Assembly (NCBI GenBank): GCA_903907995.1
Contig: CAIVQH010000046.1
Coordinates: 124,001 to 188,000, forward strand
Direction of reading: 5' to 3'
Origin: an uncultured Verrucomicrobiota bacterium
GTDB taxonomy: Bacteria; Verrucomicrobiota; Verrucomicrobiia; Limisphaerales; UBA9464
Length of the DNA: 64,000 nucleotides
A model generated the notes under the pieces. It did not search any database and had not been told where the DNA came from. It saw only the letters and a program-made list of their open reading frames with translations. Shown in pieces: positions 16,884 to 34,353 of this stretch; the stretch's first letter is position 1; every line of letters begins with the position of its first letter. The position numbers and the translations under genes were made by a program.

Positions 16884-16912
16884 AAAAACCCGCGCCATGA
16901 AGGCGCGGGTTT
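16883..16912. terminator. Bidirectional terminator between protease and oxidoreductase genes
   Basis: An 11-bp perfect stem (16886-16896 with 16902-16912) has a 5-base loop. Read on the minus strand it runs into six T, which serves the oxidoreductase gene ending at 16935; on the plus strand it starts inside two bases of the protease stop. Confidence 0.85.
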
Positions 16913-16934
16913 GTGAACGAAATAGGTCGCCGGT

Positions 16935-18236
16935 TCAGACCGTCTTGGTCACGCCCGGCACGGCCACCTTATAGACGCCGTCCGCATCCGGAAGCGTCTT
17001 GGGCGTGGTGTCCCAGGTGTAGTTGTCGGTGTCGGGATGGAGGTTGATGTTGGAGTTCAGCGCATCATCCCAAGAGATTTCGACGCCGGAGTAGGTGGCC
17101 ATACGGCCGAGGATCGCGGTCATCGTGGATTTCGCACCGTTGAAGGCCTCGTTGTACTCCTTGTTACCACGGATGGCCGCAAAGAGGTCGTCGTGCTCGA
17201 CCTGATACGGATCCTTGTCCTTGCCCTGGAAGTGCCAGCCATCGGCGCCCTTGGCCTTGATGCGGTAGCCGCTCACGTCGCAGGTGCCGTTCGAGCCGAC
17301 GGCGTGCTCGCTCACGCTGCTCCAGCAGCCGCGCTGGTGGCGGCACTGGCTGAAGTTGGTCGCACCGTTGGCGTAGAAGAACTCGACGGCATGGTGGTCG
17401 TAGATTTCGCCGAACTGCTTGTCCACCCGCACCTGGCGGCCACCCATGCCGCGCGCCTTGACCGGGTAGCCGTTCATCACCCAGTTCGCGACATCGAGGT
17501 TGTGGATGTGCTGCTCGACGATGTGGTCGCCGCCCAGCCAGACAAAGTAGTACCAGTTGCGCATCTGGTAATCCAATTCGCCCTGACCGGGCTTGCGCGG
17601 GTTGACCCAGACACCGGCATCGTTCCAGTAGGTGCGCATCGTGTGGATGTCACCGATGGCCCCGTCATGGAGGCGCTGGATGGTTTCGAGATAGCCGGCC
17701 TGGTGATGGCGTTGCAGGCCGATGCCGACCTTGAGGTTCTTGTTCTTGGCCTCCTGGGCGGCGGCAAGGAAGCGGCGAATGCCGGGAGCATCCGTGGCGA
17801 CCGGCTTCTCGGCGAAGATGTGCTTGTTCTGCTTCACCGCCTCCTCGAAGTGGAACGGGCGGTAGCCCGGAGGCGTCGCGAGGATGACGACATCGGCCAG
17901 CGCGATGGCCTGCTTGTAGGCGTCGAGGCCGACAAACTTGCGGTCATCCGGCACGTCCACCTTCTCGCCGTGGGCTTCCTTGAGATTCTTGTAGGAGCCG
18001 TCTAGGCGGTCCTTGAAGGCGTCGGCCATGGCCACGAGCTTGTTGCCGGGCACGCTCAGCGCCTGGCCGGCCGCACCGGAACCGCGACCACCGCAGCCGA
18101 TGAGGGCGATTTTGAGTTCGTCGCCGCCGGCGGCGAAGGCGAAGCGGCTGGCCGCGAGCGCACCGACCGTGGCCACACCGGCGGTGCTGATGAAGTTCCG
18201 CCGCGTGACCGGCGTGATGATGGGAGACTGGTTCAT
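16935..18236 (-). CDS. Gfo/Idh/MocA family oxidoreductase with Tat signal
   Basis: A 433-residue NAD(P)-dependent oxidoreductase. The N-terminus has a twin-arginine signal (TRRNFISTAGVATVGAL) ending at FAFAAGG. The Rossmann fold follows (LKIALIGCGGRGSG). The family's EKPV motif is seen in HIFAEKPVATD, with a GIGLQRHHQAGY segment and a C-terminal alpha/beta domain around HIVEQHIHNLDVANWVM. Such secreted forms are numerous in Verrucomicrobia and Planctomycetes and act on sugars or inositols. The ATG at 18236 (MNQSPIITPV) directly precedes the Tat motif and is preferred over the longer frame to 18350. The substrate is unknown. Confidence 0.92.
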   Translation of the reverse strand: MNQSPIITPVTRRNFISTAGVATVGALAASRFAFAAGGDELKIALIGCGGRGSGAAGQALSVPGNKLVAMADAFKDRLDGSYKNLKEAHGEKVDVPDDRKFVGLDAYKQAIALADVVILATPPGYRPFHFEEAVKQNKHIFAEKPVATDAPGIRRFLAAAQEAKNKNLKVGIGLQRHHQAGYLETIQRLHDGAIGDIHTMRTYWNDAGVWVNPRKPGQGELDYQMRNWYYFVWLGGDHIVEQHIHNLDVANWVMNGYPVKARGMGGRQVRVDKQFGEIYDHHAVEFFYANGATNFSQCRHQRGCWSSVSEHAVGSNGTCDVSGYRIKAKGADGWHFQGKDKDPYQVEHDDLFAAIRGNKEYNEAFNGAKSTMTAILGRMATYSGVEISWDDALNSNINLHPDTDNYTWDTTPKTLPDADGVYKVAVPGVTKTV

Positions 18237-18386
18237 AATTGTGATGCTGCGGCCATTTCGGACGCCGACGAAGGCACCCCGATTCAAGCCGGGTTCAGTA
18301 CTGTGACAGGGAACGTGACGCCAGACTAACGAGGTGACCGGGCCGGGCAAAGAAAAGTTTCGTGAACGGGTTGGGTCACCAGACGG

Positions 18387-18472
18387 GGCTCATGCTCTTG
18401 CTCCTGCTCATGCTCATGCTCTTTATCCTCTTCAGTCCTTTCAGAACGGCCCATGGAGCAAGAGCATGAGCC
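18387..18472. repeat. Hexamer tandem array with inverted copy (GCTCAT/GCTCTT units)
   Basis: The left arm 18387-18435 consists of 6-bp units (GCTCAT, GCTCTT, GCTCCT). The right arm 18455-18472 is the exact inverted copy of the first 18 bp of the left arm. The left arm carries several more units than the right. The same units appear at 36786-36865. Confidence 0.85.
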
Positions 18473-18514
18473 GGTCACAGGCCACCCGGCTCGCGAGGAC
18501 TCGCCCACCGGCCC

Positions 18515-18542
18515 ATTCGAAATTCGAAATTCGAAATTCGCA
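18515..18542. repeat. Heptamer tandem array (ATTCGAA units)
   Basis: Four near-perfect 7-bp units (ATTCGAA three times, then ATTCGCA) lie 22 bp upstream of the ATG at 18565. The unit contains the palindrome TTCGAA, so the array is self-complementary. Confidence 0.75.
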
Positions 18543-18564
18543 ACTTGTCGCTACACTCCCTCGC

Positions 18565-19155
18565 ATGGTCGTTGCCACCAGCGCGGTCGAAATCCTGCCC
18601 GGTGTCCACCGCTGGGCTGCCTTTTCGCCGGAGCATAGGGTCGAGCTGGCGGCGCATTCGGTCTGGGATGGGCGCACCCTGCTCATTTTCGACCCCATCC
18701 CGCTGGCGGCCGAGGTCTTTGACTGGTTTCCCACGCCCCAGGCGCCCGATGCCGTGGTGCTTACCAACGGCAACCACGAACGTGACGCCGCCCGTTGGCG
18801 CGAACTCTTCCCACTCCCCATCTGGGCAGCGCCGGAGACCCAGCCGATACTCGAAGGCGTGAGGCGCTGGGATGTCACCCAGCCCCCCTTCCCTGGCTGG
18901 TGGATCATTCCTCTGCCCGGCGGCGCGGTCGGAGAAAGCGCTTGGTTCTGCCCGGCGAAGTCGCTCGTCGTCTTTGGCGACGCGGTGGTAAACCTCTCTG
19001 GTCGCGGCCTGGAACTGCTGCCGGCCAAGTATTGCCGGGACCCGGCGGAATTGCGTCAATCCCTGCGCGGCCTGCCGGAATTCGCCCATGCGGTGTTTGC
19101 TCACGGGGAGCCGATCCTGGACGGCGCTTCCGCCCGGATCGCCGCGCTCTTGTAA
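18565..19155 (+). CDS. MBL-fold-like hydrolase, atypical
   Basis: A 196-residue protein with the beginning of a metallo-beta-lactamase-like fold (VEILPGVHRWAAFSP, HSVWDGRTLLIFDPIP). In place of the canonical HxHxDH it has TNGNHERDAARW, which keeps one His and the Asp. Later elements that fit the fold are PLPGGAVGESAWF, KSLVVFGDAVVN and AVFAHGEPILDG. The metal site is therefore incomplete, and activity is uncertain. The ATG at 18565 is chosen because the upstream frame reads through the repeats. It lies 34 bp before the lolC/E-like gene and may share a transcript. Confidence 0.65.
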   Translation: MVVATSAVEILPGVHRWAAFSPEHRVELAAHSVWDGRTLLIFDPIPLAAEVFDWFPTPQAPDAVVLTNGNHERDAARWRELFPLPIWAAPETQPILEGVRRWDVTQPPFPGWWIIPLPGGAVGESAWFCPAKSLVVFGDAVVNLSGRGLELLPAKYCRDPAELRQSLRGLPEFAHAVFAHGEPILDGASARIAALL

Positions 19156-19189
19156 TCACGCCCGCCGCCGGTAGCGTCCGCCCCACGTC

Positions 19190-20494
19190 ATGTCCTCGTT
19201 GCCTTTCGAACTCGCCCTGGCGCTGCGCTACCTGCGGCCGAAGCGCACGTTCGTCTCGGTGATCACGCTCATCTGCATCCTCGGCGTGATGCTCGGCGTG
19301 TCGGTGCTCATCATCGTGATCGCGGTGATGACCGGCTTCGACAACAAGTTCCGCGAAAGCCTCATCGGCTTTCAGGCCCACCTGAAAGTCGAATCACGCG
19401 CCACGGCCACGTTGACCAACTGGAACGCCGTGATGGACCGTCTGGACAAGAATCCCGCCGTCCGCGGCGTCGCGCCCTATGTGAACGCCCAAGTGCTCAT
19501 CAAGTCCGAGCCGGCCAATGGCGGGCCAATCCGTACTTTCGGCGCGATAGTGCGCGGGGTTCATCCGGAACTGGAAAACCATGTCAGCCGATTGACCAAT
19601 TCGGTCATCCTGGGCGATGCCCGGCTCCCACCCCACAGCCTCCTCGTGGGAGTGGAACTGGCGGATACTTTCGGCATCCATCCCGGCGACCACCTGGCGG
19701 TGTATGCCCCCGCCGCGTTCGAGCGATTAGAGGCGGCCGTTGACCGGGCGCGGAAAGAAGGCCGCAAGGACCTCGATGAGCTTCCGATGGCCACGGAGTT
19801 CAAGGTGCGGGGCCTGGCCGATCTCGGGCTGCATGACCTCAACGCCAATGTGATCATCACCTCGTTGGCCGATGCCCAGGATCTCAGCGGCATGGAAGAC
19901 GGCGTGCAGGGCCTGACCGTCATGCTTCACGACGCCTCCGAAAAAAACACCCTCCGCCTGCAGGCTGAACTGCAGGCGCAGCTCGGGCCGGAGTACGGTG
20001 TGAGCACCTGGCTGCAGGAGAACCGCGACTTCCTCAATGCCCTCGCCACCGAGCGCAGCATGATGTTCATCATCCTCTTCTTCATCGTGATCGTCGCGGC
20101 CTTCGGGATCATGAGCGCTCTGATCACCTTCGTCGTCCAGAAGACCCGCGAGATCGGGATGCTCAAGGCTCTGGGAGCGACGCCGCTGTCGGTGTCCTTT
20201 CTGTTCCTGGGGCAGAGCCTCGTCGTGGGCGTGCTCGGGGTGCTGAGCGGACTCGGTTTCGGCATGTTCATGCTGCATTTCCGGAATCAGTTTCTCCGGT
20301 TCATGAACGATGTTGTCGGGTTCAATCTGTTTCCCTCCAACATCTACCAGTTCCGGGAGCTGCCCGCCCAGATCGTGACTTCCGACCTGCTGCTCATCTG
20401 CGGGGTCTCGCTCGTGATCTGTGTGCTGGCCGGGGTCTTGCCGGCCATCCGGGCCGCCTGGCTGCAACCCGTGGAGGCGCTGCGCCATGAGTGA
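19190..20494 (+). CDS. Lipoprotein-releasing ABC transporter permease (LolC/LolE family)
   Basis: A 434-residue inner-membrane protein. It has an N-terminal transmembrane helix (VISVITLICILGVMLGVSVL region), a large periplasmic domain from about 50 to 270, and three more helices near 290, 340 and 395. The N-terminal LALRYLRPKRTFVSVITL is the Lol family motif. With LolD it extracts lipoproteins from the inner membrane for delivery to the outer membrane. Only one permease gene is present, so the complex would contain a homodimer. Its 3' end overlaps lolD by 8 bp, a sign of translational coupling. Confidence 0.93.
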   Translation: MSSLPFELALALRYLRPKRTFVSVITLICILGVMLGVSVLIIVIAVMTGFDNKFRESLIGFQAHLKVESRATATLTNWNAVMDRLDKNPAVRGVAPYVNAQVLIKSEPANGGPIRTFGAIVRGVHPELENHVSRLTNSVILGDARLPPHSLLVGVELADTFGIHPGDHLAVYAPAAFERLEAAVDRARKEGRKDLDELPMATEFKVRGLADLGLHDLNANVIITSLADAQDLSGMEDGVQGLTVMLHDASEKNTLRLQAELQAQLGPEYGVSTWLQENRDFLNALATERSMMFIILFFIVIVAAFGIMSALITFVVQKTREIGMLKALGATPLSVSFLFLGQSLVVGVLGVLSGLGFGMFMLHFRNQFLRFMNDVVGFNLFPSNIYQFRELPAQIVTSDLLLICGVSLVICVLAGVLPAIRAAWLQPVEALRHE

Positions 20495-21161
20495 ACCCAT
20501 CCTCACCGCCACCGGCATCCGGAAATCCTATTCGCTGGGCCGCCGCTCCCTTGACGTGCTGCGCGGAGTGGACCTCACAGCGCGGCGCGGCGAGTTCGTC
20601 GCGCTGCGGGGCTCCAGCGGCGCGGGCAAAAGCACCCTGCTGCACCTGCTGGGAGGATTGGACCGCCCCGATTGCGGCGACATCCGGGTCTGCGGTTTTG
20701 ACCTCAGCAAGCTTTCGACCACGTCCCTGACGGAATTCCGCAACCGTCGCCTGGGCTTCATCTTTCAGGCGTACCACCTGCTGCCCGAGCTGGACGCCGT
20801 GGAAAACGCCGCCCTGCCCGCCCGCATGGCCCGGGTGCCGGCAACCCAGGCGCAGGCCAAGGCGGAAGATTTGCTGAAACGCGTCGGACTGGGCGAACGG
20901 TTCGAGCATCGGCCCTACGAGCTTTCCGGCGGCGAACAGCAGCGGGTCGCCATCGCCCGCTGCCTCATCAACGATCCCGAGGTGATCTTCGCGGACGAGC
21001 CCACGGGCAACCTCGACACCAAGACCGGCGCGGAAGTCCTGGAACTGCTCCTGTCCCTGCGTGCCGAACGCGGCACCACGCTCATTATTGCCACCCATGA
21101 CCCGGCGGTGGCCGCACGCGCCGAACGGGTGGTCAACCTGGTGGACGGCTTGGTTGCCTGA
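20487..21161 (+). CDS. lolD: Lipoprotein-releasing system ATP-binding protein LolD
   Basis: A 224-residue ABC ATPase. Walker A is GSSGAGKST, the Q-loop is in [14 protein letters not shown], the signature is [13 protein letters not shown], and Walker B is [16 protein letters not shown]. The [15 protein letters not shown] segment and LNPD-like TGNLDT are typical of LolD/MacB ATPases. It energises the LolC/E permease encoded just upstream. The ATG at 20487 lies inside the end of that gene. No LolA or LolB is seen nearby. Confidence 0.93.
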   Translation: MSEPILTATGIRKSYSLGRRSLDVLRGVDLTARRGEFVALRGSSGAGKSTLLHLLGGLDRPDCGDIRVCGFDLSKLSTTSLTEFRNRRLGFIFQAYHLLPELDAVENAALPARMARVPATQAQAKAEDLLKRVGLGERFEHRPYELSGGEQQRVAIARCLINDPEVIFADEPTGNLDTKTGAEVLELLLSLRAERGTTLIIATHDPAVAARAERVVNLVDGLVA

Positions 21162-21167
21162 GCGGCT

Positions 21168-21237
21168 GGAGCGCCGAGCATTGCCCGGCCTGATGGCGCC
21201 GATGGTCCGTTCGTGCCGAGCAATGCTCAGCGCTCCG
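21168..21237. repeat. 70-bp inverted-repeat element
   Basis: GGAGCGCCGAGCATTGC at 21168-21184 and its inverted copy at 21220-21236 match at 16 of 17 positions. It lies directly after the lolD stop and could act as a transcription end or a REP-like mobile element. Confidence 0.65.
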
Positions 21238-21287
21238 ATTCGGGAGGCGCGCTGCGCGCAGAAGGATTTCCCCGCCACCTGCAGCAC

Positions 21288-21680
21288 TCAGGTATTCAGC
21301 ACCTTCAGCGCCTTCTTGCAGTTGCTGGCGCGCAGGATCAGCAGGCCGTTCTTCGCGTTCGGGCTGGTGGCGCAGTAGGCGTACTCGATGTTGATGCCCG
21401 CGTCGGCGAGCTTGCGCGCGATGGTCGCGAGCGAGCCCGGCTTGTTGTCACCCGGAATGAGCAGCACTTCGCTCTCGACCACGAGGGCATTGCGCTCCTC
21501 GAACATGACGAGGGCCTTGATGGGATCGCTCAGCACCATGCGCACCACGATGTGATCAATCGTGTCGTTGGTGGAAAAGGCATGGATGTTGATCTTCGCC
21601 TCGGCCAGGGCGTCGCAGACGCGCGCGAGCGATCCGGGCTTGTTGTCGAGGAACAGGGCGAGCTGGGTACCAAGCTGCAT
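21288..21680 (-). CDS. Tandem ACT-domain protein
   Basis: A 130-residue protein made of two ACT domains and nothing else. Domain one starts QLALFLDNKPGSLARVCDALAEA, and domain two starts VLLIPGDNKPGSLATIARKLADAG; each has the conserved N-K-P-G loop where amino acids bind. Such proteins are amino-acid sensors. The gene lies downstream of a gltB gene on the same strand but is separated from it by a strong terminator. A role in sensing an amino acid linked to glutamate metabolism is inference. Confidence 0.88.
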   Translation of the reverse strand: MQLGTQLALFLDNKPGSLARVCDALAEAKINIHAFSTNDTIDHIVVRMVLSDPIKALVMFEERNALVVESEVLLIPGDNKPGSLATIARKLADAGINIEYAYCATSPNAKNGLLILRASNCKKALKVLNT

Positions 21681-21703
21681 GGCCCCGCTTTGCGCCCTTC
21701 CCA

Positions 21704-21735
21704 GAAAAAAGCGAGCCCGGAATTTCCGGGCTCGC
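21704..21735 (-). terminator. Terminator downstream of gltB (first copy)
   Basis: A perfect 10-bp stem (21711-21720 with 21726-21735) with a 5-base loop is followed on the minus strand by six T (21705-21710). It separates gltB from the ACT-domain gene. Confidence 0.85.
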
Positions 21736-21759
21736 CTGGATGGCCATGGCCGGCCGCTC

Positions 21760-26310
<4,551 letters not shown>

Positions 26311-26361
26311 GTTCGGTATTACAATGGCTGGGGATTGGGTTCACCGCCAGCCACGGACCAA

Positions 26362-26394
26362 AACGTAGGGGCCACGTTTCCGGCAACGCAAGGG
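26362..26394 (-). promoter_or_regulatory. Putative promoter/operator upstream of gltB paralogue 1
   Basis: On the minus strand TTGCGT (26391-26386), an 18-bp spacer and TACGTT (26367-26362) resemble a -35/-10 pair. The block 26364-26394 is nearly identical to 32677-32708 upstream of the other gltB, and both stand 53-54 bases from the start codon. Confidence 0.5.
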
Positions 26395-26445
26395 AATCTC
26401 GGGAACGGATCGGTTTGCGATGCCGGCCAAACGGAGGGCCGCCGG

Positions 26446-26477
26446 CAAAAAGAAAGCCCCGGCAGACTGCCGGGGCT
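26446..26477 (-). terminator. Terminator downstream of gltD
   Basis: AGCCCCGGC at 26455-26463 pairs with GCCGGGGCT at 26469-26477, and the minus strand continues into a T-rich run. It ends the gltB2-gltD transcript. Confidence 0.8.
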
Positions 26478-26508
26478 CTCGTGGAAAACTTTGCGCTTCA
26501 GCACGGCC

Positions 26509-27987
26509 TTACGGCAGCTCTGTCGTACCCATCAGGAAACGGTCGCACTCACGTGCCGCCCCACGGCCCTCGTTGAAGGCCCACACCACGAGGCTCTGGC
26601 CACGGCGGCAGTCACCGGCGGCGAAGACCTTCGGGATGCTGGTCAGGTACTTGCCGTGGTCGGCCTTCGCGTTGGAACGCGGGTCGCGCTCCACGCCGAG
26701 GGATTCGAGCAGCGGCTGTTCGGGCCCGAGGAAGCCCATGGCGAGCAGAACGAGCTGTGCCGGCACGAGCCGGTCGGTGCCGGGGACATCCACGGGGATG
26801 AACTGCCCCTTCTCGTTCTTCTCCCACTTGATCTCCACCAGGTGAACGCCGGAGACATTGCCCTGGTCGTCGCTGAAAAACTTCTTCGCCGTGGTGAGAT
26901 AGACGCGCGGGTCCGCGCCGTATTTGGCGGCGGCCTCTTCCTGGCCATAGTCCATCTTGTAGGTCTTCGGCCACTCGGGCCACGGATTGTCCTTGGCGCG
27001 CGCTTCGGGCGGACGCGGCAGGATCTCGACCTGGATGAGGCTCTTGCAGCCGTGGCGCAGCGAGGTGCCGACGCAGTCGGTGCCCGTGTCGCCACCGCCG
27101 ATGATGATGACATCCTTGCCCTCGGCCGTGATCGGCGGCGTGGTCTGGTCGAGCAGCGCCTTGGTGTTTGAGTGGAGGAACTCCATGGCGAAATGGATGC
27201 CCTTGAAATTGCGGCCCTCAATGGGCAGATCGCGCGGCTTGGTCGCGCCGGTGCAAAGCACGACGGCGTCGAATTCCGCCATCAGCTCCGCCGAGGTGAC
27301 ATCCTTGCCGACCTCACAGTTGCAGCGGAAGGCAACGCCTTCGCGCTCCATCTGCTTGAGGCGGCGCTGCACGACCTTCTCCTTGTCGAGCTTCATGTTG
27401 GGGATGCCGTACATGAGCAACCCGCCGGGACGGTCGGCGCGCTCGAAGACAGTGACCCAATGGCCCGCCTTGTTAAGCTGCGCGGCCGCGCTCAGACCGG
27501 CCGGACCGGAACCGATGACCGCGACCTTCTTGCCGGTACGCTTCTTCGGCGGCTCCGGCTTGACCCAGCCCTGCTCCCAGCCGTGGTCAATGATCGTGCA
27601 CTCGATGTTCTTGATCGTGACGGGCGGGGCGTTGATGCCGAGCACGCACGAGCCCTCGCACGGCGCGGGGCAGACCCGACCGGTGAACTCGGGGAAGTTG
27701 TTCGTCTTGTGGAGCCGGTCCAGCGCTTCGCGCCAGAGGCCGCGATAGAGGAGGTCGTTCCACTCGGGGATCAGGTTGTTGATCGGGCAGCCGCTCGCCA
27801 TGCCGCTGACCAGCGTGCCGCTATGGCAGAACGGGATGCCGCAATCCATGCACCGCGCACCCTGCTGGCGGAGCTTGGCCTCGTCCATGTGCTCATGGAA
27901 CTCGTTCCAGTCGCGGATGCGGTTTTGTGCGCTGCGGTCGAGCGGCAGTTCGCGGACGAATTCTAGGAAGCCAGTGGGTTTGCCCAT
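26509..27987 (-). CDS. gltD: Glutamate synthase small subunit
   Basis: A 492-residue flavoprotein that passes electrons from NADPH through FAD and Fe-S clusters to GltB. The N-terminal domain has the cysteine clusters [12 protein letters not shown] and [12 protein letters not shown] for the [4Fe-4S] centres. The FAD Rossmann motif is [17 protein letters not shown], and the NADPH motif is [16 protein letters not shown]. The gene follows gltB2 with a 47-bp gap and no terminator between, so the two are probably cotranscribed. It is the only gltD in the window and may serve both large subunits. Confidence 0.96.
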   Translation of the reverse strand: MGKPTGFLEFVRELPLDRSAQNRIRDWNEFHEHMDEAKLRQQGARCMDCGIPFCHSGTLVSGMASGCPINNLIPEWNDLLYRGLWREALDRLHKTNNFPEFTGRVCPAPCEGSCVLGINAPPVTIKNIECTIIDHGWEQGWVKPEPPKKRTGKKVAVIGSGPAGLSAAAQLNKAGHWVTVFERADRPGGLLMYGIPNMKLDKEKVVQRRLKQMEREGVAFRCNCEVGKDVTSAELMAEFDAVVLCTGATKPRDLPIEGRNFKGIHFAMEFLHSNTKALLDQTTPPITAEGKDVIIIGGGDTGTDCVGTSLRHGCKSLIQVEILPRPPEARAKDNPWPEWPKTYKMDYGQEEAAAKYGADPRVYLTTAKKFFSDDQGNVSGVHLVEIKWEKNEKGQFIPVDVPGTDRLVPAQLVLLAMGFLGPEQPLLESLGVERDPRSNAKADHGKYLTSIPKVFAAGDCRRGQSLVVWAFNEGRGAARECDRFLMGTTELP

Positions 27988-28034
27988 TTATCAGTCTCGT
28001 TCGGGGTCGGGATTGTCTGTTCAGCGCCCGGCGT

Positions 28035-32624
<4,590 letters not shown>

Positions 32625-32674
32625 TGTTCTAGGCGATCTGACCGCGCAGCCCGCCGCCGCGCGCAAGACAGGGA

Positions 32675-32708
32675 AGCGTAAAGGCCGCGTTTCCGGCAAG
32701 GCAACGGG
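32675..32708 (-). promoter_or_regulatory. Putative promoter/operator upstream of gltB paralogue 2
   Basis: On the minus strand TTGCCT (32704-32699), an 18-bp spacer and TACGCT (32680-32675) form a -35/-10-like pair. The surrounding 30 bp is shared with the block upstream of paralogue 1 at the same distance from the start codon. Confidence 0.5.
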
Positions 32709-32798
32709 TTTTTGGGCTCGGAGCGGAAAACCTTTAGATTTTGCCCTCCTGAACCTCGCAACGGGCCTCCGCGCACGAATTTCTCCGGCGATGGAAAC

Positions 32799-32824
32799 AA
32801 AAAAGCCGCTGCGAGCAGCGGCTT
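32799..32824 (-). terminator. Terminator of the second PEP-CTERM gene
   Basis: AAGCCGCTGC (32803-32812) and GCAGCGGCTT (32815-32824) form the stem, and the minus strand continues into six T. It lies 22 bp after the stop at 32847. Confidence 0.75.
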
Positions 32825-32846
32825 GTTCAAAAGAGTGTCCGGCAGC

Positions 32847-33509
32847 TCAGGCCGCCTTGCGGGACCGGCGGTACCAGAGGCCGCCCACGGCCAACCCCAT
32901 GAAACCGGCGGCGGCGTAGGTCGAGGTTTCCGGCACACCCACGAAGAGCTGGGTATTGGCGATGTACAGTGGGTCAGCCCCTTCGATCGGAAAAGCGGTC
33001 GCTATCGAAAGCGTGTCTCCGTCGGCCTTGAGGAAACCGAAAAAAGTGGGGGCCGCCGCCACATCGGCAACCAAGGAGGTCCCATCGCTCAGATCGAACT
33101 GTATCTGTCCCGGCACCAATTTGCCATCTGCATCGGTAATCTCGAAGTAACCACCAATCGCCCGGACGTTGCCCGAGGTGATTGTGTAGTTGAGTGCAAA
33201 ACCGTCTACGGCCGTGGAAAGGGTGTTGACAGAGCCAGCATCTTGAATGCCGACCACATCCGAGTTAGGAGGATTTGCGGTGGGGATGGTAGGCGCGTTG
33301 ACCGTGTACGCGAAGGTCGATGAAATATCGTGGAAATCGAACGAGGGCGCAGAGGTGCCCGCGATGCCGCTGAAATTTTCCGCGTAATAACCATCGCCAA
33401 TCACGCCCAAAAAGGCGGAGGAGTCCGTAAAAACCTGAGATTGGCCAAATGCCGCCAGCGGCAGCAGGGCGACTCCGGCGAAGGCGATACGAGCGCTGAA
33501 ATTTTTCAT
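32847..33509 (-). CDS. PEP-CTERM sorting domain protein
   Basis: A 220-residue secreted protein. The N-terminal signal peptide is MKNFSARIAFAGVALLPLAAFGQS. The C-terminus is a PEP-CTERM variant: VPETSTYAAAGFMGLAVGG, then WYRRSRKAA as the basic tail. The central region (about 170 residues) is rich in small and aromatic residues and appears beta-structured. The ATG at 33509 is preferred; Met and GTG codons at 33515 and 33518 would add two or three residues. It is divergent from the ECF sigma gene, which makes envelope regulation possible but unproven. Confidence 0.88.
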   Translation of the reverse strand: MKNFSARIAFAGVALLPLAAFGQSQVFTDSSAFLGVIGDGYYAENFSGIAGTSAPSFDFHDISSTFAYTVNAPTIPTANPPNSDVVGIQDAGSVNTLSTAVDGFALNYTITSGNVRAIGGYFEITDADGKLVPGQIQFDLSDGTSLVADVAAAPTFFGFLKADGDTLSIATAFPIEGADPLYIANTQLFVGVPETSTYAAAGFMGLAVGGLWYRRSRKAA

Positions 33510-33657
33510 GGTCATCACGGTACTTCTAATTTGGTCGGACTCTCATCCTGTCGGACAGATGCGTCAATGAATTTAGGCCTGACCTGCCCTCATGGTGGAT
33601 CAGGAGGTTTCCTAGTGCCAAAAATCGTCCGCTGTGATGTTTTGGCCTTACTTTAGG

Positions 33658-33685
33658 GCGAACCATTTCGGGCGGGGGAACGTTA
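33658..33685 (+). promoter_or_regulatory. Possible ECF-type promoter upstream of the sigma factor gene
   Basis: GCGAACC at 33658-33664 and CGTTA at 33681-33685, separated by 16 bp, match the general GAAC-N16-CGT form of ECF-sigma promoters. The start codon is 16 bases downstream. This would permit autoregulation. Confidence 0.35.
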
Positions 33686-33701
33686 TACTCTCGGAAGATT
33701 C

Positions 33702-34301
33702 ATGATCTGGCCTCTTACGCTCACCGACGAGCAGGCGATGTGGCGGGTGCAGCAAACCGACGACCATGCCGCCTTTGCGCGCCTGGTCGAGCGGTGGGAA
33801 GCACCCATCCAGCGACTGTGCGCCCGCATGACCGGTGACCTGCACCGGGCGGAGGATCTTGCCCAGGAGGCCTTTGCGCGGGTTTTTGCCAAACGCCACG
33901 CCTACGAGCCGGGCGGCAAGTTCTCCACCTGGCTCTGGCGCATCGCCCTGAATCTCTGCCGCGACGAACTCCGCCGCCGGCAGCGACATCCGGAGCTGTC
34001 GCTGGAAACCGGCGGCGATACCGACGAGACGTCGCACCCGCATGAAATCTCCGACTCCACCCCCTCGCCCGCCGAAGCCGTGGAAGCGCTGGAACAGGCG
34101 GAAATTGTCCGGCGGGCCCTGCTCCGGCTGCCGGAGCACTACCGTACCGTCGTCGTCCTGCGGCACTACGAGGGGCTGAAGTTCAATGAAATCGCCGAAG
34201 TGCTCGGCATTCCGGACGGGACGGTAAAGTCCCGCATGAGCGAGGGACTGGCCCGCCTCGCCTGCCTGTTGCGGGAATGCCGGACGCGCAATGACCGATG
34301 A
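33702..34301 (+). CDS. RNA polymerase sigma factor, ECF (sigma-70 family)
   Basis: A 199-residue group IV sigma factor. Region 2 covers about residues 22-90 (FARLVERWEAPIQRLCARMTG, then AEDLAQEAFARVFA and FSTWLWRIALNLCRDELRRR). Region 4 covers 135-190 (LRRALLRLPEHYRTVVVLRH area, then FNEIAEVLGIPDGTVKSRMSEG), which is the helix-turn-helix for -35 recognition. The linker between them is acidic. The next gene encodes a zinc-finger anti-sigma, followed by a secreted protein with a 4-bp overlap, which is a standard ECF operon. The inducing signal is unknown. Confidence 0.95.
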   Translation: MIWPLTLTDEQAMWRVQQTDDHAAFARLVERWEAPIQRLCARMTGDLHRAEDLAQEAFARVFAKRHAYEPGGKFSTWLWRIALNLCRDELRRRQRHPELSLETGGDTDETSHPHEISDSTPSPAEAVEALEQAEIVRRALLRLPEHYRTVVVLRHYEGLKFNEIAEVLGIPDGTVKSRMSEGLARLACLLRECRTRNDR

Positions 34302-34353
34302 CCATGAACCCGACTCCACAGGGCGCTCCCCCATCCCCCACCTTTTTCCGCTT

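Noticed and set aside
26362-26394. Sigma-54 promoter upstream of gltB
   Set aside because: The block lacks the invariant GG and GC at -24/-12 spacing; a sigma-70-like reading fits better.
34291-34353. Earlier anti-sigma start overlapping the sigma gene
   Set aside because: It is possible, but the sequence before MKHPSAEAW does not look like the family, which usually begins at that methionine.
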